The position numbers were made by a program, and so were the translations under genes. Below are positions 52,547 to 60,451 of a stretch of 64,000 bases of DNA, piece after piece (position 1 is the stretch's first letter; the number at the start of each line of letters is the position of its first letter). The notes beneath the pieces are model-generated. The model was not told the origin of the DNA and searched no databases. It worked only from the letters and a program-made list of their open reading frames with translations. Source of the stretch: Pseudomonadota bacterium (GTDB lineage: Bacteria > Pseudomonadota > Gammaproteobacteria > Steroidobacterales > Steroidobacteraceae); the NCBI GenBank assembly GCA_021847105.1, contig JAJZUT010000008.1:1-64000 (forward strand). The letters run 5' to 3'.

Positions 52547-52626
52547 TGCTCAGACTTTGCAGCTATGTGATTAGGATCTCGGGTGCCGACCGGACCCCGC
52601 ACACACAGTGCACCCGGCGCGGCGGT

Positions 52627-53208
52627 TCAGCCCTGACGCACACCCTCGACCTGGATGTGCAGCCGCACCCACATCTGAAAGCCGAAAGCACGGCCATAGG
52701 AGATGCCGTAATCGGCCCGGTTGAACTCGGCGTAGGCATCGGCCCCGCACCGATACTGGTGGAAGAAGACGACTTCCTTGCACTCGAAGTGGCGGATGGT
52801 CAGGGTGAGCGGCCGCGTGATCCCGTGCAGCGTGAACTTGCCGATCACGCGTGTGGGCGAGCCGTGCTTGAAGTCCGCCAGACGCCCGACGTAGGTGGCG
52901 GTCGGGTACTTGGCCACATCGAGCAGGTTCGGGCCGCGCGCATCCTTGTTGAGCTGCGCCTCGCCAAAGTCATCCGAGGCGGTATCGACGGTCACCTGCA
53001 CAGTGCCGGTGCGCGCCTGGCGATCGAGGACAATCGTGCAGCTGGTCTTGGTGAAGATCCCGCGCCAGACCGACAGTCCACCAAAGTGATCGGTCGAGAA
53101 GCTCGGATGCGTATGCGTCGGATCGCACACGTAGGTGACGGGCTTGGCGAAGGCCGGGCCGGCCATCGCCAGCAGCGCAAGCGGCAGGATGGGTTTGCTG
53201 AGACGCAT
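52627..53208 (-). CDS. Secreted YceI-family protein
   Basis: A 193-residue periplasmic protein. The signal peptide is MRLSKPILPLALLAMAGPAF with cleavage after AFA (residue about 22). The lipocalin-like YceI domain has DPTHTHPSFSTDHFGGLSVW, LDRQARTGTVQVTVDTAS, FTLHGITRPLTLTI and YGISYGRAFGF. Family members bind long isoprenoids and are linked to pH or solvent stress; the ligand here is unknown. AGGAGG lies 6 nt before ATG 53208. Confidence 0.9.
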   Translation of the reverse strand: MRLSKPILPLALLAMAGPAFAKPVTYVCDPTHTHPSFSTDHFGGLSVWRGIFTKTSCTIVLDRQARTGTVQVTVDTASDDFGEAQLNKDARGPNLLDVAKYPTATYVGRLADFKHGSPTRVIGKFTLHGITRPLTLTIRHFECKEVVFFHQYRCGADAYAEFNRADYGISYGRAFGFQMWVRLHIQVEGVRQG

Positions 53209-53326
53209 CGAGAACCTCCTGGTTGAGTTGACGCGTCTGCCAGTGCGACCCACAGGGGCCGTCCCGCGCGACGCGAGCCGCTAGCCTACCGGCAGGCGAC
53301 CGCGCCGCGCCAGACGTTACATCCGT

Positions 53327-54439
53327 TTAACCGACCGCGACCGGCGAGGGCGTGAGCGCGACGCCCAGCGATTGCGCCACCGCGGCGTGGGTGATCGTGC
53401 CGGCGTGCACGTTCAATCCCGCCGCAAAGCCTGCGTCCCGGCGCAACGCTTCCTGCCAGCCCAGATCGGCCAGCTGGCGCACGTACGGCAGCGTCGCATT
53501 GGTGAGCGCAAACGTCGATGTACGCGCCACCGCTCCGGGCATGTTGGCCACACAGTAATGCACCACGCCATCAACGACGAAAGTCGGCTCGGCATGCGTG
53601 GTCGGGCGACTGGTCTCGAAGCAGCCGCCCTGATCGATGGCGATGTCGACCAGCACCGAACCGGGACGCATGCTCGAGAGCATCGCGCGCGTCACCAGCT
53701 TCGGGGCGGAGGCCCCGGCGATCAGCACGGCGCCGATCACCAGATCGGCTTCCCTCACCAGCCGCTCGATGGTCGCGGCGGTGGAATACGCGGTGCGCAG
53801 CGAGGAGCCAAACAGATCCGACAATTCGCGCAACCGCTCGATCGAGCGATCCACCACGGTGACGTCAGCGTGCATCCCGACTGCCATCTGCGCCGCGTGT
53901 GTACCGGCCACCCCGCCGCCCAGGATCACCACCTTCGCCGGCAGCACGCCCGGCACCCCGCCCAGCAGCACCCCGCTGCCGCCATTCGCCTTCTGCAGGC
54001 AACCGGCACCGACGTGCACCGACATGCGCCCTGCCACTTCGCTCATCGGCGTCAGCAGCGGCAGCGTCCCGGCACGGGTCACCGTTTCGTATGCAATAGC
54101 GGTGGCACCCGATTTCATCAGCGCATGCGCCTGCTGCGGATCGGGCGCGAGGTGCAGATAGGTAAAGAGCACCTGGCCGGGACGCAACCGCGCGCACTCG
54201 ACCGGCTGCGGCTCCTTCACCTTCACCACCAGATCGGCGTCGGCAAATACTTCCGCCGCCCCGGGAACGATCCGGGCGCCCACCGCTTGGTAGTCGGCGT
54301 CGGGAATCCCGATGCCGGCCCCGGCGCCGGTCTCGATCAGCACCTCGTGACCCCCGGCGGTGAGCTCGCGAACCCCTGCCGGCACGAGCCCCACCCGATA
54401 TTCGTGCACTTTGATCTCGCGCGGAACGCCAATACGCAT
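53327..54439 (-). CDS. ald: Alanine dehydrogenase
   Basis: A 370-residue NAD-dependent alanine dehydrogenase interconverting alanine and pyruvate plus ammonia. MRIGVPREIKVHEYRVGLVP opens the family. The catalytic K is in VVKVKEPQP (about 74) and H in TYLHLAPD (about 96); NAD binding is seen in VVILGGGVAGTHAAQMAVGM. GGGGAGAG lies 4 nt before the ATG. An Lrp-family gene is divergent, the usual control for ald. Confidence 0.96.
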   Translation of the reverse strand: MRIGVPREIKVHEYRVGLVPAGVRELTAGGHEVLIETGAGAGIGIPDADYQAVGARIVPGAAEVFADADLVVKVKEPQPVECARLRPGQVLFTYLHLAPDPQQAHALMKSGATAIAYETVTRAGTLPLLTPMSEVAGRMSVHVGAGCLQKANGGSGVLLGGVPGVLPAKVVILGGGVAGTHAAQMAVGMHADVTVVDRSIERLRELSDLFGSSLRTAYSTAATIERLVREADLVIGAVLIAGASAPKLVTRAMLSSMRPGSVLVDIAIDQGGCFETSRPTTHAEPTFVVDGVVHYCVANMPGAVARTSTFALTNATLPYVRQLADLGWQEALRRDAGFAAGLNVHAGTITHAAVAQSLGVALTPSPVAVG

Positions 54440-54540
54440 GAATCTCTCCCCCAGGTTTACAGCCAGTTGAATGGGCTCAGAAGCTTACGGAGGGGCGTTG
54501 GTGGGAACTTGCGAAATGGGCTGCCATCCCCCAGAGGGAG

Positions 54541-54583
54541 GCATATTCTGTCTCTTAGAGATTTTTTTATGGCAGAATATTGC
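54541..54583. promoter_or_regulatory. Nested palindromes, probable Lrp operator between ald and its regulator
   Basis: GCATATTCTG (54541-54550) and CAGAATATTGC (54573-54583) are near-perfect inverted arms around an inner TCTCT-T-AGAGA palindrome (54551-54561) and a T-run. The array ends 5 nt before the Lrp ATG, so bound regulator would block its own gene and could act on ald 100 bp away. Confidence 0.65.
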
Positions 54584-54587
54584 GCGT

Positions 54588-55067
54588 ATGGAGCTTGACC
54601 GCTACGATCACGCCATTCTGCGCCATCTGCAGCAGGACGCCCGCATCACCAACGCCCGCCTCGCCGGTGCGGTCAGTCTGTCCGAATCGGCGTGCCTGCG
54701 CCGGGTCAAGGCGCTCGAGGAAGCCGGCCTGATCGAGGGGTACACCGCCTTGGTGAACCAGCACAAGGCCGGCTATCCGGTGAACGTATTCGTCAGTATC
54801 ACGCTCGACCGGCAGAGCCAGTCCGGGCTCGAGGCCTTCGAGGCGGCGGTGCGGCGCATCCCGCAGGTGATGGAGTGCTACCTGATGACCGGCGAGCACG
54901 ACTACCTGCTGCGCCTGGTGGTGGCCGATCTCGATGATTTCGAACGCATCCACAGCCAGCACCTGACGCGACTGCCGAGTGTCGTGCGCGTGCAGTCAAG
55001 CTTCGCGATGCGCACCGTGACGCGCTCACCGGTGCTGCCGGTGCGTCCCGCGCGCAGTCAGGTTTGA
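54588..55067 (+). CDS. Lrp/AsnC-family regulator (probable ald activator)
   Basis: A 159-residue Lrp protein: helix-turn-helix LDRYDHAILRHLQQDARITN and LAGAVSLSESACLRRVKALE (residues 3-48), RAM domain from about 62, with MECYLMTGEHDYLLRLVVAD (about 98-117). Like AldR/PutR types it probably activates ald with alanine as effector; position is the only evidence. No ribosome site precedes ATG 54588, so the start might be leaderless. Its 3' end overlaps the quinone oxidoreductase gene by 10 bases. Confidence 0.88.
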   Translation: MELDRYDHAILRHLQQDARITNARLAGAVSLSESACLRRVKALEEAGLIEGYTALVNQHKAGYPVNVFVSITLDRQSQSGLEAFEAAVRRIPQVMECYLMTGEHDYLLRLVVADLDDFERIHSQHLTRLPSVVRVQSSFAMRTVTRSPVLPVRPARSQV

Positions 55068-56065
55068 GCGCGCAGCACGATCTTGCCGATGTGTGCGCCG
55101 GACTCCATCAGCGCATGCGCGCGGGCCGCCTCAGCGAGCGGAAACGTTGCATGTATGGGCAGGTGCAACCCGTGAGCCTCGATGAGCGGCCAGATCACGC
55201 GGCGCAGCGCAGAGGCAATCGCGCCCTTGCGCTCGATCGTCTGCGGCCGTAGTGCCGAGCCGCCGATCATCAGACGTTTGCCCATCAGTACCGCCAGGTC
55301 GATCTCCGCCGTGCGCCCGCCCTGGGTGGCGATCACTGCAATGCGGGCATCGGGCGCCGCGGCGGCGATGTCGCGAGCGAGGTAGTCGCCGCCGACCATG
55401 TCGAGAATGACGTCCGCACCCCGCCCCTGCGTGGCGGTGAGCGTCGCCGCCACGAAGTCCACGTGTTTGTAATCGATGGCGACATCAGCGCCGAGACGCA
55501 GACAGGCGGCGCATTTTTCGCCACTGCCGGCGGTGACAATCACCTGGGCGCCAAAAGCTTTGGCGAGCAAGATCGCGGTCGTGCCAATGCCGCTCGAGCC
55601 ACCGTGCACGAGCAGCCAGTCTCCGGGCTGCAGGCGTGAGCGCTCCCACACGTTGTAGTAAACGGTAAAGACGGTCTCGGGCAACGCTGCGGCCTGCTCG
55701 GGCGTGAGTCCGCGCGGAATCGGTAGACACTGCACCGCTGGCGCCAGCGCATATTCGGCGTAACCGCCACCGGCCACGAGCGCGCACACCTGATCGCCGA
55801 CGGCCCACTCACCGACCTCAGGGCCGACGCGCACGATCTGCCCGGCGAGTTCGAGCCCGGGAATGTCACTCGCCCCGGGCGGCGGTGGATACAGTCCCTT
55901 GCGCTGCAGCACATCGGGCCGATTGACGCCCGCGGCCGCCACACGGATCAACACTTCGCCCCCGCCGGGCTGCGGCACCGGACGGCGCACGGGGCGCAGA
56001 ACCTGCGGGCCACCCGGCGAGGCAATTTCGATTGCAGTCATGCTGCTTGGCAGATCGTTGCTCAA
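55058..56065 (-). CDS. NAD(P)H:quinone oxidoreductase, PIG3-like MDR family
   Basis: A 335-residue zinc-free medium-chain reductase. VAAAGVNRPDVLQRKGLYPP (about 48-67), the NADPH-binding LLVHGGSSGIGTTAILLAKA and VIVTAGSGEKCAACLRLGAD, and DVILDMVGGDYLARD are typical of TP53I3-like quinone oxidoreductases. The frame opens at a TTG (56065) that overlaps the arnD stop and has GGAGG 4 nt upstream; the family start fits ATG 56041 equally, which has no ribosome site. Last gene of the arn transcript, with no evident link to lipid A. Confidence 0.88.
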   Translation of the reverse strand: MSNDLPSSMTAIEIASPGGPQVLRPVRRPVPQPGGGEVLIRVAAAGVNRPDVLQRKGLYPPPPGASDIPGLELAGQIVRVGPEVGEWAVGDQVCALVAGGGYAEYALAPAVQCLPIPRGLTPEQAAALPETVFTVYYNVWERSRLQPGDWLLVHGGSSGIGTTAILLAKAFGAQVIVTAGSGEKCAACLRLGADVAIDYKHVDFVAATLTATQGRGADVILDMVGGDYLARDIAAAAPDARIAVIATQGGRTAEIDLAVLMGKRLMIGGSALRPQTIERKGAIASALRRVIWPLIEAHGLHLPIHATFPLAEAARAHALMESGAHIGKIVLRAQT

Positions 56066-56961
56066 TGCTCCTCCCCTTGCACCGCAAGCTCCCCCGAGCG
56101 CCCGGGCACACCGCCCGTGCCGATCGGGCAGCGCGGCAGGCGCGCCAGGTCAAGCGTAGCCGCGTAGCCAGCCAGATCGCAGAGCCGCACCCCGCGCTCG
56201 CGCCAGCCCGCGAGCAGCCGCTCGAATCCCGGGAGATACGCGCCACCTTCGAGTTCGGCGTGCAGCGTGAACACGTGATCGCCCGTGCCGTTGCTGAGGC
56301 GCAGCAGGTGCTCGATCGGATCGACACCCGCCAGATCCTCCCGACCGATCAACTCATCGAGCGTGGGCAGCGTCGTCGGCAGCTGCGGGACCTCGATCTG
56401 CTGACCGTCAACGAGCGGTATGAACGGCGATCGACCGCGGGTATCGGAGGCATAACGCAAGCCGCAGTCGGCCTGCAATTGCGGCACGTAGCGGTTCATC
56501 TGCCAACCGGCCGCACCGTGAGCCGTCGGTGCACGGCCAAACACCCGCGTAAATTCCGCACAGGCGAGCGCCAGCTGCCGCCGCGTCCACTCGCGGTCCG
56601 CACCGGCCACGCCGTCCTGCCACTTGACGTGGTCCCAGGTATGCACCCCGACCTCGAATCCGCGCGCCTCGATGCTCTTCAACACGCCCTCGCAGCGCCG
56701 CCCGATACGCGGACCGGGCAGCAGCACGCCGTAGAGCAGAGTGCGCAGGCCATAGTGACTGACGACGGAGGTGCGGCGGACTTTGCCGAGAAATCCGCGC
56801 CGAAAGACGCGCTTGATGGCGCGACCCGTGTGATCCGGGCCCAACGAGAAGAGAAATGTCGCACGCGCGCCGTTGCGTTCCAGCGCCGCCGCCAGCCGTG
56901 GCACGCCCTCGAGGGTGCCCCGGTAGGTGTCCACGTCAATTTTCAGGGCAATGGTACTCAC
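56062..56961 (-). CDS. arnD: ArnD: deformylase of undecaprenyl-phosphate-4-formamido-arabinose
   Basis: A 299-residue NodB-fold polysaccharide deacetylase. It begins ALKIDVDTYRGTLEGVPRLA with the metal-binding Asp pair, and carries EVGVHTWDHVKWQDGV (His-x3-His-like metal site) and GAAGWQMNRYVPQLQADCGLRYASDTRG, diagnostic of ArnD. It removes the formyl group so the aminosugar can be transferred. GTG start 12 nt after the formyltransferase stop. Confidence 0.93.
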   Translation of the reverse strand: MSTIALKIDVDTYRGTLEGVPRLAAALERNGARATFLFSLGPDHTGRAIKRVFRRGFLGKVRRTSVVSHYGLRTLLYGVLLPGPRIGRRCEGVLKSIEARGFEVGVHTWDHVKWQDGVAGADREWTRRQLALACAEFTRVFGRAPTAHGAAGWQMNRYVPQLQADCGLRYASDTRGRSPFIPLVDGQQIEVPQLPTTLPTLDELIGREDLAGVDPIEHLLRLSNGTGDHVFTLHAELEGGAYLPGFERLLAGWRERGVRLCDLAGYAATLDLARLPRCPIGTGGVPGRSGELAVQGEEH

Positions 56962-56973
56962 GGTCGGAGGACC

Positions 56974-57903
56974 TCAGACGAGCGGCACCGGACGGCGCTC
57001 GAAATCGTAGGCCATCTGCGTCAGATCGATCGCTCCGGCCGCATTGACCGCCTGCAGGATCCGCAGCACAGAGCCGTCCGCGCAGACGAGCTGACACTCC
57101 CCCGCCGCCCCGATCAGCCGCGGCGCCCCCGGCGTCAGCGTATGCGCCGCGACCCGCGTACGGTGCAGCCACCAGCGCTCCCCACCCACCTCGGCGAACG
57201 CACCCGGAAACGGCGGCGCGACAGCGCGCACCAGATCATGAATCCGCCGGGCCGGCCAGCGCCAATCGATCCTGCCGTCCTCGGGACGGCGCCGACCGAA
57301 GTACTGTCCCGGCACGAGCGGCTGCGCGCGGCGCGGCGCGTTGCCCTCGAGCAATCCGCTCAGCGAGCGCGCCAGCACCATCTCCGCCGCCGCGGTGACC
57401 TTGACATACACCTCACGCGCATCGTCGTCGGCGAGAATGGGCACGGACTGCTGATCGACGATATCGCCGGCATCGGCGCGCGCCACCATGTAATGCAGGG
57501 TGGCGCCGCACTCGCGCTCACCATTGAGGATGGCCCAGTTGACCGGCGCGCGCCCCCGGTATTTCGGCAGCAGCGAGCCGTGCATGTTGAGCGCACCACG
57601 GCGCGCGCATTGCAGCAGGTCATCCCCGAGCATCGCGCGATAGTAAAACGAGAAGAGAAAATCAACGTCGAGACTGGCGAGACGCGCGGCGAATTCCGGC
57701 GTATTCGGGTCGGCCGGTGCAACGACATTGAGTCCGTAATCGTGCGCGCAATCGGCGACGCTGGCGAACCAACTCACCTCGCCCGGATCATCCTGCACCG
57801 TGACCACAAGCGGCACTTCAACGCCACCGGACAACAGTGTCTTCAGGCAGCGCACCCCAACGTCGTGGTACGCAAACACCACCGCTCGTACCGGATGCGT
57901 CAC
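56974..57903 (-). CDS. UDP-Ara4N formyltransferase (stand-alone ArnA N-terminal half)
   Basis: A 309-residue formyltransferase using 10-formyl-tetrahydrofolate. Catalytic triad positions are visible: N106 and H108 in ALNMHGSLLPKYRGRAPVNW, and D144 in RADAGD. The C-terminal OB-like part follows from about 205. In E. coli this is the N-terminal half of ArnA, fused to the decarboxylase; here the decarboxylase is a separate gene at the other end of the operon. GTGA overlap with arnC. Confidence 0.92.
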   Translation of the reverse strand: MTHPVRAVVFAYHDVGVRCLKTLLSGGVEVPLVVTVQDDPGEVSWFASVADCAHDYGLNVVAPADPNTPEFAARLASLDVDFLFSFYYRAMLGDDLLQCARRGALNMHGSLLPKYRGRAPVNWAILNGERECGATLHYMVARADAGDIVDQQSVPILADDDAREVYVKVTAAAEMVLARSLSGLLEGNAPRRAQPLVPGQYFGRRRPEDGRIDWRWPARRIHDLVRAVAPPFPGAFAEVGGERWWLHRTRVAAHTLTPGAPRLIGAAGECQLVCADGSVLRILQAVNAAGAIDLTQMAYDFERRPVPLV

Positions 57904-58952
57904 GGTGCCGGGCCCGGATCGTGCTCGGCGCGCAGCATCTCAGTGTGATCGAGTTCTGGATGAGGCTTCGGCGCGGGCAGCACCGCCGGACGCACCGCAG
58001 TCTCCCCGGTATCGATGCCCGCACCCTCCTCGAGGATCGCCGAGATGGTGTAGCGCGGCCGCTGGCGCACCTGCTCGTAGATCCGCCCGACGTACTCGCC
58101 CACCACCCCGACGCTCACGAGCAGCACGCCGATGAAGAAAAAAGCGAGTCCGAACAGTGTGAACACACCCTGCACCTCCGGACCGACGAACAGGCGCCGG
58201 ATGGCCAGGTCCACCACGAAGGCGAGCGACAGCAGCGACACCAGAATCCCGAACATCGTGAAGACCTGCAGGGGCGCCACCGAGAAGCCCGTCATCAGGT
58301 CGAAGTTCAGCCGGATCAGCCGGTAGATCGAGTACTTGGACTGGCCAGCCGCGCGCCCGGCGTGGGCCACCTCGACCTCCACCGGATGGCGCGCAAAGGT
58401 ATAGCCGAGAGCCGGCACGAAGGTGCTGACCTCGACGCAGCGATTGATTGCATCGACGATGGTCCGGTGATAGCCACGCAGCATGCAGCCTTGATCGGTG
58501 ATGCGGATCTGCGTGGTGCGCTCGCGAATGCGGTTCATCAGGCGCGAGGCCGCCTTGCGCCAATACACATCGTGCCGCCGCGCACGCACCGTGCCGACGT
58601 AGTCCGCGCCCTGATCCATCGCGGCGATCAGCTTGCCGATCTCTTCCGGCGGGTTTTGCAGATCGGCATCGAGCGTGATCACATAATCGCCTCTCGAGTG
58701 CGCAAAGCCCGCCAGAATGGCCATGTGCTGGCCGGCGTTGCGGGTGAGCAGCACCACACGCGTGCTCTCGGGCCGGCGATTGAACTGCTCGCGCAGCAGC
58801 GCCGCCGAACGGTCACGGCTGCCGTCATCGACGAAGATGACTTCGTACTGGCGGCCAAGCCCATCGAGCGCCGGATAGAGCCGTTCGAACAGCGCGGCCA
58901 GCCCCGCCTCTTCGTTGTACACCGGGATGATGATCGAGATCGTGGCGCTCAC
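57900..58952 (-). CDS. arnC: ArnC: undecaprenyl-phosphate Ara4FN transferase
   Basis: A 350-residue GT2 membrane glycosyltransferase. The GT-A domain has SIIIPVYNEEAGLAALFERL, VDDGSRDRSAALL, TRNAGQHMAILAGFAHSRGD and TLDADLQNPPEEI (DxD-like), then RITDQGCMLRGY. Two membrane helices are near 235-300. It transfers formamido-arabinose from UDP to undecaprenyl phosphate. About 40 extra proline-rich residues at the C-terminus are not usual. GTGA overlap with arnB. Confidence 0.94.
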   Translation of the reverse strand: MSATISIIIPVYNEEAGLAALFERLYPALDGLGRQYEVIFVDDGSRDRSAALLREQFNRRPESTRVVLLTRNAGQHMAILAGFAHSRGDYVITLDADLQNPPEEIGKLIAAMDQGADYVGTVRARRHDVYWRKAASRLMNRIRERTTQIRITDQGCMLRGYHRTIVDAINRCVEVSTFVPALGYTFARHPVEVEVAHAGRAAGQSKYSIYRLIRLNFDLMTGFSVAPLQVFTMFGILVSLLSLAFVVDLAIRRLFVGPEVQGVFTLFGLAFFFIGVLLVSVGVVGEYVGRIYEQVRQRPRYTISAILEEGAGIDTGETAVRPAVLPAPKPHPELDHTEMLRAEHDPGPAP

Positions 58953-60076
58953 CGCAGTGCCCCGCGCATCACGTCGTTGACGGTCTGCACCACTCGCTCG
59001 ACATCATCCCAATGCATCGCCGGGAACAGCGGCAGCGTCACTGTCTCCCGCCCGATGCGCTCCGCGTTGGGAAACTGACCCTCGCGGTAGCCGAGCGCAC
59101 GATACGCACTGAACAGGTGAATGGCCGGATAATGCACCCCGATGCCAATGCCGCGCTCGGCCATCGCATCGATGAATTCGAGCCGGCTGATCCGCATCCG
59201 TTCGAGCGGCAAGCGGGCTGCAAACATGTGCCAGTTGTGACCGGCATCGCCGCGCGGCGGCAGATGCAGCGGCGGTGCATCGCCCCACAGCTCGAAGTAG
59301 CGTTCTGCAAGCTCGCGCCGGCGCGCATTGAACGTCTCGAGGTGACGCAGTTGCCCGAGTCCGACGCACGCAGCAACATCCGAGAGGTTGGCCTTGCCGC
59401 CGGCGAAGCGGGTCTCGAACGCATCGGCGGCAGTTTTCATCTGCCCGTGAAAGCGCTGCAGCTCGAGCTCCTGCACCTCTTCCTCTGAGCCGCCGACCAC
59501 GGCGCCGCCTTCAATCGAGGTAATGTTCTTGTTGGGGTGAAAACTGAAGCACACCAGATCGCCGAAGCTGCCGATGCGCCGCCCGCGATGGCTCGAGCCG
59601 ATTGCCTGAGCGGCATCCTCGATCACCCGCAGGCGATGGCGCTCGGCGAGCGCGTACACCCGATCGAGATCGACCGGCAAGCCGCATAGGTGCACTGGCA
59701 TGATGGCCCGGGTACGTGCGGTAACCGCCGCCTCGGCGAGCTCAAGGTCGATATTGCGGGTGTCGAGATCCACATCGACGAATACCGGGCGGGCTCCGGT
59801 GCGGACCACCACATTGGCGCTCGCCACGAAACTCATGGCCGGCACGATGACTTCATCCCCGGGACCGATGCCGCACACGAGCAGCGCGTGCTCGAGGCTC
59901 GCAGTCGCCGAGGTCTGCGTGCGCACCGGGCGGCCGCCACAGTACTCCGACAGCGCCGCCTCGAACGCCTTGACCTTCGGGCCGCTCGCGAGCCAGCCGG
60001 AGCGCAGCACGTCGGCCACCTCCTGAATGGTCTGCTCATCGATACTCGGACGGGTGAACGGGATGAACGAATCCAT
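58949..60076 (-). CDS. arnB: ArnB: UDP-4-keto-pentose aminotransferase
   Basis: A 375-residue DegT/DnrJ/EryC1 aminotransferase. The PLP lysine is K183 in SFHPNKNITSIEGG. The N-terminal FIPFTRPSIDEQTIQEVADV and the IEDAAQAIGSSHRGRRIGSF segment are ArnB-specific. It aminates UDP-4-keto-arabinose with glutamate. Starts 3 nt after the flippase-like gene. Confidence 0.94.
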   Translation of the reverse strand: MDSFIPFTRPSIDEQTIQEVADVLRSGWLASGPKVKAFEAALSEYCGGRPVRTQTSATASLEHALLVCGIGPGDEVIVPAMSFVASANVVVRTGARPVFVDVDLDTRNIDLELAEAAVTARTRAIMPVHLCGLPVDLDRVYALAERHRLRVIEDAAQAIGSSHRGRRIGSFGDLVCFSFHPNKNITSIEGGAVVGGSEEEVQELELQRFHGQMKTAADAFETRFAGGKANLSDVAACVGLGQLRHLETFNARRRELAERYFELWGDAPPLHLPPRGDAGHNWHMFAARLPLERMRISRLEFIDAMAERGIGIGVHYPAIHLFSAYRALGYREGQFPNAERIGRETVTLPLFPAMHWDDVERVVQTVNDVMRGALR

Positions 60077-60079
60077 AAC

Positions 60080-60451
60080 CTAGGAGCGAAACACCATGAC
60101 AACGCCTACGATGATGACCAGGATACCTGCCACCCGCTCCAGATTTGGCACCTCCCCGAGCAGCCACCACGCGAGCGGCACCATGAGGAGGTAGTTGAGC
60201 GAGAGCATCGGGTATGCCTGGCTCACCGGCGCACGCGAGAGGCCAATGAGCCACACGACGACTGACAGGCCGTAGCACACCAGCGCCATCCACAGCCACG
60301 GCACGCTGAGTAGCGCGAGCAGCCGCTTTGGTACGTCCACGTCGGTGCCGAACAACGGTCCGGTGGTATCGGTGGCTGCCTTCAGCCCGAGCTGCGCGAC
60401 GAGATTGAGCAGTACGCCACCACACAAAAAAGCAAACACCGACCACTTCAT
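60080..60451 (-). CDS. Small SMR/EamA-type membrane protein, ArnE/ArnF-like flippase subunit
   Basis: A 123-residue protein with four membrane segments (about 5-20, 43-62, 70-90, 100-118) and an SMR-like profile: FLCGGVLLNLVAQLGLKAAT, VWLIGLSRAPVSQAYPMLSLNY and LLGEVPNLERVAGILVIIVG. E. coli needs two such subunits, ArnE and ArnF, to flip undecaprenyl-phosphate-Ara4N to the periplasm; only one is found here, so it may act as a homodimer or with an unlinked partner. ATG overlaps the arnT stop (ATGA). Confidence 0.85.
   Translation of the reverse strand: MKWSVFAFLCGGVLLNLVAQLGLKAATDTTGPLFGTDVDVPKRLLALLSVPWLWMALVCYGLSVVVWLIGLSRAPVSQAYPMLSLNYLLMVPLAWWLLGEVPNLERVAGILVIIVGVVMVFRS

Noticed and set aside
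56032..57948. 638-codon plus-strand frame over arnD and the formyltransferase
   Set aside because: Antisense to well-supported arn genes, with low-complexity Arg-rich translation.
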